26,077 bases of DNA from an uncultured Bacilli bacterium (GTDB taxonomy: Bacteria; Bacillota_I; Bacilli_A; RF39; UBA660), in assembly GCA_934096735.1 (NCBI GenBank), contig CAKOMS010000010.1, positions 1 through 26,077 of the forward strand. The letters are read 5' to 3'. The position numbers and the translations under genes were made by a program. The notes beneath the pieces are model-generated. The model was not told the DNA's origin. It saw nothing but the letters and a program-made list of their open reading frames with translations, and searched no databases. Shown piece by piece: positions 22,081-26,077 of the stretch. Numbering within the stretch: position 1 is the first letter of the stretch; the number at the start of each line of letters is the position of its first letter.

Positions 22081-23247
22081 ATGGCAAGAGAAAAATTCGA
22101 TCGTTCTAAAGAACACGTTAATATAGGTACTATAGGACACGTTGACCATGGTAAAACTACATTAACTGCTGCGATCACTAAATATTTTGGTAAATTTGTT
22201 GATTATGCTGATATCGACAAAGCTCCAGAAGAAAGGGAAAGAGGTATTACTATCAATACTGCACACGTTGAGTACGAGACTCCAACACGTCACTATGCTC
22301 ACGTAGATTGTCCAGGACATGCTGACTATGTTAAAAACATGATTACTGGTGCAGCTCAAATGGATGGTGCTATCTTAGTTGTTTCTGCTTCAGATGGACC
22401 TATGCCACAAACAAGAGAACACATTTTGTTATCTCGTCAAGTTGGTGTACCAAAGATTGTTGTTTACATGAATAAATGTGACCAAGTAGATGATCCAGAA
22501 TTATTAGATTTAGTTGAAATGGAAATCAGAGAACTATTAGGAGAATATGGATATGATGCTGATTGTCCTATCATTCGTGGTAGTGCATTAAAAGCATTAG
22601 AAGGTGATGAAGCTGCTGCTCAATCAATTCGTGATTTAATGGCTGCTGTTGATTCTTACATTGATGCTCCAGTAAGAGATACTGATAAACCATTCTTAAT
22701 GAGTATCGAAGACGTTTTCACTATTTCAGGACGTGGAACTGTTGTTACAGGACGTGTTGAACGTGGTATATTAAAACTTAATGACGAAGTTGAAATTGTT
22801 GGTTTAAAACCTACTCAAAAATCAGTAGTTACAGGAATTGAAATGTTCCGTAAATCATTAGACTTTGCTCAAGCCGGTGACAATGCTGGTGTATTACTTC
22901 GTGGTATCTCTAGAGATGACGTTGAACGTGGACAAGTTTTAGCTAAACCAGGTTCAGTTACTCCACATACTAAGTTTAAAGCAAGTGTTTATGTTCTTTC
23001 TAAAGAAGAAGGTGGAAGACATACTCCATTCTTCTCAAATTATCGTCCACAATTCTATTTCAGAACTACAGACGTAACTGGTGTAATCGAGTTACCTGCT
23101 GGTGTTGAAATGGTAATGCCTGGTGATAATGTTGACATGACAGTTGAATTAATTGCTCCAGTAGCACTTGAAAATGGTACTAAATTCTCAATTCGTGAAG
23201 GTGGACGTACTGTTGGTGCTGGTGTAGTATCAGAAATTTTAAAATAA
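22081..23247 (+). CDS. tuf: Elongation factor Tu
   Basis: This 388-residue GTPase brings aminoacyl-tRNA to the ribosome. Motifs are GHVDHGKTT (P-loop), RGITINTAHVEYET (switch I end), DCPGHADYVKNMI, NKCDQVDD, and SALKALEG; domain II has GRGTVVTGRVERG and domain III the C-terminal RTVGAGVVSEIL. The stretch between P-loop and switch I (ITKYFGKFVDYADIDKAPEER) is a few residues shorter than in E. coli. Otherwise it is standard and highly conserved. ATG 22081 follows AAAGGAGG. It ends in a strong terminator that closes the translation cluster. Confidence 0.98.
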   Translation: MAREKFDRSKEHVNIGTIGHVDHGKTTLTAAITKYFGKFVDYADIDKAPEERERGITINTAHVEYETPTRHYAHVDCPGHADYVKNMITGAAQMDGAILVVSASDGPMPQTREHILLSRQVGVPKIVVYMNKCDQVDDPELLDLVEMEIRELLGEYGYDADCPIIRGSALKALEGDEAAAQSIRDLMAAVDSYIDAPVRDTDKPFLMSIEDVFTISGRGTVVTGRVERGILKLNDEVEIVGLKPTQKSVVTGIEMFRKSLDFAQAGDNAGVLLRGISRDDVERGQVLAKPGSVTPHTKFKASVYVLSKEEGGRHTPFFSNYRPQFYFRTTDVTGVIELPAGVEMVMPGDNVDMTVELIAPVALENGTKFSIREGGRTVGAGVVSEILK

Positions 23248-23274
23248 TAAAAAGTTACTATTAAGTACTTTTAG

Positions 23275-23316
23275 ACTATTGACAAGTTAATTTTGTTAAT
23301 AGTTTTTTTTTTTTTT
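23275..23316 (+). terminator. Strong terminator after tuf
   Basis: ACTATTGAC (23275-23283) pairs with GTTAATAGT (23295-23303), 9 bp with one G-U and an 11-base loop. It is followed by a T-run of 14 (23303-23316). Confidence 0.92.
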
Positions 23317-23389
23317 AATATTATTTATAAGAATAAAGTTTTTATAATTTTAAATTTAACTTTAATATATTTAATTTTTAACACAAAAA

Positions 23390-23422
23390 AAAATAAAAAG
23401 AAGTAACAATTAATTACTTCTT
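23390..23422 (-). terminator. Terminator of the leftward DUF4282-like gene
   Basis: On the minus strand AAGAAGTAA (23422-23414) pairs with TTACTTCTT (23406-23398), loop of 7, and a T-rich tail to about 23383. The first arm includes the stop codon. Confidence 0.8.
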
Positions 23423-23824
23423 AGTTTTATCATTTATTTCTGTAGTATTTTTCCAAATCATTATTAATATTAAACCCCATTCATAAATTAGTCTTAATAT
23501 AATATTTCCTAGAATAAGTACCATTAAAAATAGTACAAAGCTAGTAGAAATAAAGTTAAAAGATATTAATGTAATGTAGATTGCTAAAATAATATAGCTA
23601 ACTTTTAAAATTGGTTCTACTAACATCTCTTTAAATTGTAAAAATCTTTTTAACCAATTTAAGAATTTATTTTCTACTTTTTGATCTTTTTTTACAAATA
23701 GAATGTATGCTAATATTCCTCCAATAATGGCTAAAATTACTGAAATAATAGTCCATACCATAGATCCAGTAAATACACTGCTTGATGAATCCAACATTGG
23801 ATTTTCATAATCAAAATTGTACAT
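23414..23824 (-). CDS. DUF4282-like membrane protein
   Basis: This 136-residue protein has a first membrane segment at about 22-44 (VWTIISVILAIIGGILAYILFV). A charged linker is followed by a DUF4282-like module (about 63-125): a segment like FKEMLVEPILKVSYIILAIY, a second hydrophobic stretch, then LRLIYEWGLILIMIW. The final Arg-Glu motif between the membrane segments is typical of that family, whose function is unknown. The start is set at ATG 23824 because AAGGAG lies just before it; the frame is open about 11 codons further upstream. It lies alone between the tuf terminator and the amidase fragment, transcribed leftward. Confidence 0.6.
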   Translation of the reverse strand: MYNFDYENPMLDSSSSVFTGSMVWTIISVILAIIGGILAYILFVKKDQKVENKFLNWLKRFLQFKEMLVEPILKVSYIILAIYITLISFNFISTSFVLFLMVLILGNIILRLIYEWGLILIMIWKNTTEINDKTKK

Positions 23825-23919
23825 TGATAAAACTCCTTTCTTAATCAATTTTATCACAAAAATTTCATAATTAGAAGTAATAAATAAAAATAATGATAAT
23901 TATAATTTAAAGTTTTATA

Positions 23920-23971
23920 ATGTATGATTTTCGTTGGTGAAATTAACCAATTATAACGAAAATACATATAT
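23920..23971 (+). repeat. Long hairpin in the leader of the truncated amidase
   Basis: The arms ATGTATG plus ATTTTCGT (23920-23934) pair with ACGAAAAT (23956-23963) plus CATATAT (23965-23971), with one bulged A and one G-U pair. A second stem TTGGT/ACCAA (23934-23938 with 23946-23950) sits on top, sharing one base with the outer stem, with TTATA bulged. No T-run follows, so it is not a terminator. It ends 9 bases before the amidase ribosome binding site and could control its translation or be an operator. Confidence 0.6.
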
Positions 23972-23990
23972 TACTTTGAAGGAGATTATT

Positions 23991-24284
23991 ATGAATAATG
24001 ATGAAATAAGAGCCAAGAAAAAAGTTGTAATTGATCCTGGGCATGGTGGTACGGATCCAGGTACAAGCGGTAATGGTATTGTTGAAAAAGATTACACATT
24101 AAAAATTAGTGAATATATGAAAAATAGATTTGACGAGTTAGGTGTAGAATCTGCATTAACAAGAGATAGTGATATATCTTTATCACCGACTGATAGGCCT
24201 AAGAAAATTCAAAGCATATATGGAAACGGAAGTGATGTTGTTGTTGTATCTAATCACATAAATGCAGGAGGCGAGGACGCGTAA
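23991..24284 (+). pseudogene. N-acetylmuramoyl-L-alanine amidase (Amidase_3), 3'-truncated
   Basis: This 97-residue product is the first half of a zinc amidase that cuts the bond between muramic acid and L-alanine in peptidoglycan. It has DPGHGGTDPGTSGNGIVEKDY, with the first zinc His and the Glu of GIVEKD, then SALTRDSDISLSPTDRPK and VSNHINAGG with the next His. Just after, the expected continuation with the last catalytic Glu is missing: the frame reads GEDA and stops at TAA (24282-24284), where a usual domain would run another 80-90 residues. The final bases around 24270-24283 are unusually GC-rich. ATG 23991 follows GAAGGAG. There is no signal peptide. The protein is probably inactive unless it binds wall without cutting. 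Confidence 0.75.
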
Positions 24285-24346
24285 TATGTGGTTAATTATA
24301 GGCATAGTGTATAACTTTAATAAGCTTCTTATTTTACTGGATATAA

Positions 24347-24355
24347 TGGTATAAT
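24347..24355 (+). promoter_or_regulatory. Extended -10 promoter for the phosphoesterase gene
   Basis: TG (24347-24348), G, then a perfect TATAAT (24350-24355). The -35 region is poor (TCTTAT at 17 bases), but the extended -10 can compensate. It lies 38 bases before the start codon. Confidence 0.6.
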
Positions 24356-24393
24356 AGATATATCAAAATACTTTAAAGATGAGAGGTGAAAAA

Positions 24394-25305
24394 ATGTTAT
24401 ATATAACTGGTGATACTCATGGAGATTTTTATAGATTCGGTCATTTAGGATTAAATGATGAAGATATTATGATTATTTTAGGTGATGTGGGTATTAATTA
24501 TTATTTGGATGAATATGATAAAAAATTAAAGGAAAGATTAAAAAGATATAATTTCAAATTTTTCTGTATTCAAGGAAATCATGAAGAAAGACCAGAAAAT
24601 ATTTCTAGTTATCGTGAAGTAGAAATGTTTGGCGGTAAAGTATTTATAGAAGATGAATATCCTAACTTAATATTTGCTAAAAATGGAGAACTTTATAATA
24701 TTGATGGCAAAAGTATTTTAGTGATAGGTGGTGCTTATTCTATTGATAAAGACTATAGAATAAGTAAAGGATATCCGTGGTTTAAAGATGAACAATTAAC
24801 TGAACAAGAAAGAATAGATATATTGGATAAGTATTCTGGAAAATACGTTGATATAATTCTATCTCATACTTGTCCGTTAAGATATGAACCAAAAGAAAGT
24901 TTTAAATTAAGTTTGCCACAAATTGCAGTAGATAAATCTATGGAGTATTTTCTAAATGACGTAGATCAAAAAGTAAATTATAATAAATGGTATTGTGGAC
25001 ATTATCATTTAGAAAAAACTGTGGATAAGTTAGAGTTTATGTTTGGAAGAATTAAAAGTGTTGATACTGGTGAATTTATACCCAAATACGATTTTCATAA
25101 TGGTTATGAAATAGTTAGAGATGCATGTAGTCAAAAAGATTATAAATATTGCCCTGTATGTAAAGGAGATAATATAGTTATAGAAAAAGGTGAAGGACAC
25201 AATATTAATGGTTTATATTTTATTGCAATAGTTTGTAATGATTGTAAAAAGATTTATGGATTTAATGATGTTAATTATAAACCTAATTGTCCTAAAGAAT
25301 TGTAA
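24394..25305 (+). CDS. Calcineurin-like metallophosphoesterase with C-terminal zinc ribbon
   Basis: This 303-residue cytoplasmic protein carries the metal-binding set of the family: GDTHGD (Asp7, His9), GDVG (Asp31), GNHEERP (Asn62, His63), SHTCP (His158) and GHYH (His203, His205). After about residue 245 a small extra domain has CPVC (253, 256) and CNDC (281, 284), a zinc ribbon that may bind nucleic acid or a partner. Substrates of such enzymes range from phosphodiesters to phosphoproteins, so none can be named. ATG 24394 is chosen because GAGAGGTG lies at proper spacing; an in-frame ATG 15 bases upstream overlaps that site. The TPR-like gene starts 92 bases later behind its own promoter. 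Confidence 0.88.
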   Translation: MLYITGDTHGDFYRFGHLGLNDEDIMIILGDVGINYYLDEYDKKLKERLKRYNFKFFCIQGNHEERPENISSYREVEMFGGKVFIEDEYPNLIFAKNGELYNIDGKSILVIGGAYSIDKDYRISKGYPWFKDEQLTEQERIDILDKYSGKYVDIILSHTCPLRYEPKESFKLSLPQIAVDKSMEYFLNDVDQKVNYNKWYCGHYHLEKTVDKLEFMFGRIKSVDTGEFIPKYDFHNGYEIVRDACSQKDYKYCPVCKGDNIVIEKGEGHNINGLYFIAIVCNDCKKIYGFNDVNYKPNCPKEL

Positions 25306-25359
25306 AATTAAAATTTTAATATGTATTTTTTGCAAAAAAAATAAAATTTGCAATATATA

Positions 25360-25368
25360 TGTTATAAT
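25360..25368 (+). promoter_or_regulatory. Extended -10 promoter for the TPR-like gene
   Basis: TG (25360-25361), T, then a perfect TATAAT (25363-25368). No good -35 is present. It lies 29 bases before the start codon, with GTGAGGG between them. Confidence 0.55.
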
Positions 25369-25397
25369 TATATTAATTTGTGTGAGGGACTGATATT

Positions 25398-26077
25398 ATG
25401 AATGAAAGGAATCAAGCAAAAGAATTTTATAATAATAAAGACTTTGAAAAAGCATTATTGATATATGATAAATTATGGAATTCGTCGAATAAGGATGATC
25501 ATAACCTTTTTGCAGAGTATGGTAATTCATTACGTAAATGTAATAAATCAGATATTTTTTTAAATGAGTTTTCTAAAATACCAAAAGATTCATATATAAG
25601 AAAAAGTAATTATGTAATATCAGTTTTATGTTGGTGTGTATATGATGTTTATATTAAAAATTATATAGATACTGAGGAATCTAACTTTGAAGAGTTTATA
25701 AAAATGGCAGAAATAATAATTAATCACTCTGTGCAAAGAGAAGCAACTAATGAAATTCTTACACCATATGTTTTAACTATCAAAAAAGTTGTAAAAGTAT
25801 ATAATAATAAGCTATCTTCACGAACATCCAGAAGTAATCAAGAAAAAATAGTCCAATGGTTAGAGAAACTTAATCCAACAATATTATCTGAAGAATGTTT
25901 TACAACAAAAATAGGAGAAGGCGAATTTGAACAAGCATCATCCAAGGAATTTTATTATCAAAACATGGTTAAGTCATATGAAAAAATAGGACAATATGAA
26001 AAATGTATTTTAATTGGTGAAGAAGCATTAAAAATAATTAAAAAGTTTCATTATAAGAATAAAATTTGGATTACAGG
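25398..26077 (+). CDS. TPR-like helical repeat protein (3' end beyond window)
   Basis: An uninterrupted frame starts at ATG 25398 after GTGAGGG and runs off the right edge, giving at least 226 residues. It begins MNERNQAKEFYNNKDFEKALLIYDKLW, a typical TPR helix pair; a later stretch, KEFYYQNMVKSYEKIGQYEKCILIGEEALK (about 190-220), is a second one. The centre is helical without obvious repeat marks and contains CWCVYDVYI. Such alpha-solenoids usually bind other proteins; the missing C-terminus may hold the effector domain. No signal peptide is present. Its role cannot be told from this part. Confidence 0.75.
   Translation, partial: MNERNQAKEFYNNKDFEKALLIYDKLWNSSNKDDHNLFAEYGNSLRKCNKSDIFLNEFSKIPKDSYIRKSNYVISVLCWCVYDVYIKNYIDTEESNFEEFIKMAEIIINHSVQREATNEILTPYVLTIKKVVKVYNNKLSSRTSRSNQEKIVQWLEKLNPTILSEECFTTKIGEGEFEQASSKEFYYQNMVKSYEKIGQYEKCILIGEEALKIIKKFHYKNKIWIT

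Noticed and set aside
23279..23284. TTGACA as a -35 element after tuf
   Set aside because: It lies inside the stem and loop of the tuf terminator, and no convincing -10 with a rightward gene follows.
1..26077. CRISPR array, insertion sequence, prophage or toxin-antitoxin pair
   Set aside because: I saw no regularly spaced repeats, transposase or integrase motifs, flanking inverted repeats with target duplications, or paired small toxin/antitoxin genes.

Overview
The window is strongly AT-rich and reads as a low-GC Gram-positive chromosome (Firmicutes/Bacillota, Bacilli-like or a Mollicutes-related lineage that keeps a wall). Tryptophan is encoded by TGG, stops are mostly TAA or TAG, ribosome binding sites are strong AGGAGG-type, and many promoters carry TGn extended -10 boxes. 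Wall and anaerobe genes (CapA-like protein, LysM protein, amidase fragment, rubrerythrin) suggest a walled anaerobe. Lineage is inferred from sequence style only.

Layout. 1-7000: the start of a leftward gene at the edge, then a rightward series: a Nudix hydrolase behind a leader with two competing hairpins, a bacterial PH-domain protein, a membrane-anchored protein, a triple-LysM protein, a CapA-like phosphoesterase, a 535-residue membrane protein, and an M29 aminopeptidase ending in a bidirectional terminator. 7017-9451 is leftward: an HD-domain hydrolase, a tRNA-Cys with its own promoter, a short-chain dehydrogenase, and a decayed NAD-dependent epimerase. 9571-15410 is accessory: a membrane-anchored protein with a SipW-type signal peptidase, rubrerythrin, a TtcA-like tRNA thiolase, a TetR regulator with a three-half-site operator, a membrane-tethered thioredoxin-like protein, a small membrane protein, and a leftward Ig-like surface protein.

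15500-23320 is the translation core: rplK-rplA, then rplJ-rplL behind an internal promoter, L10 leader and attenuator, a terminator, a two-gene membrane/prepilin-like insert, then rpsL-rpsG-fusA and tuf. The rpoB and rpoC genes that usually sit between rplL and rpsL are absent, and secE-nusG are not directly upstream of rplK. The core holds several atypical proteins: L11 has a long charged C-terminal tail, S12 has Ile at a conserved Pro, and EF-G has NKME in place of NKMD in its guanine-recognition motif.

23320-26077: a DUF4282-like membrane protein, a truncated amidase behind a long hairpin, a metallophosphoesterase with a zinc-ribbon tail, and the first part of a TPR-like protein running off the right edge.

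I found no CRISPR array, transposase, phage module or clear defence island. The best leads are regulatory leaders, altered core translation proteins, the insert at the rpoBC position, and two decaying genes.
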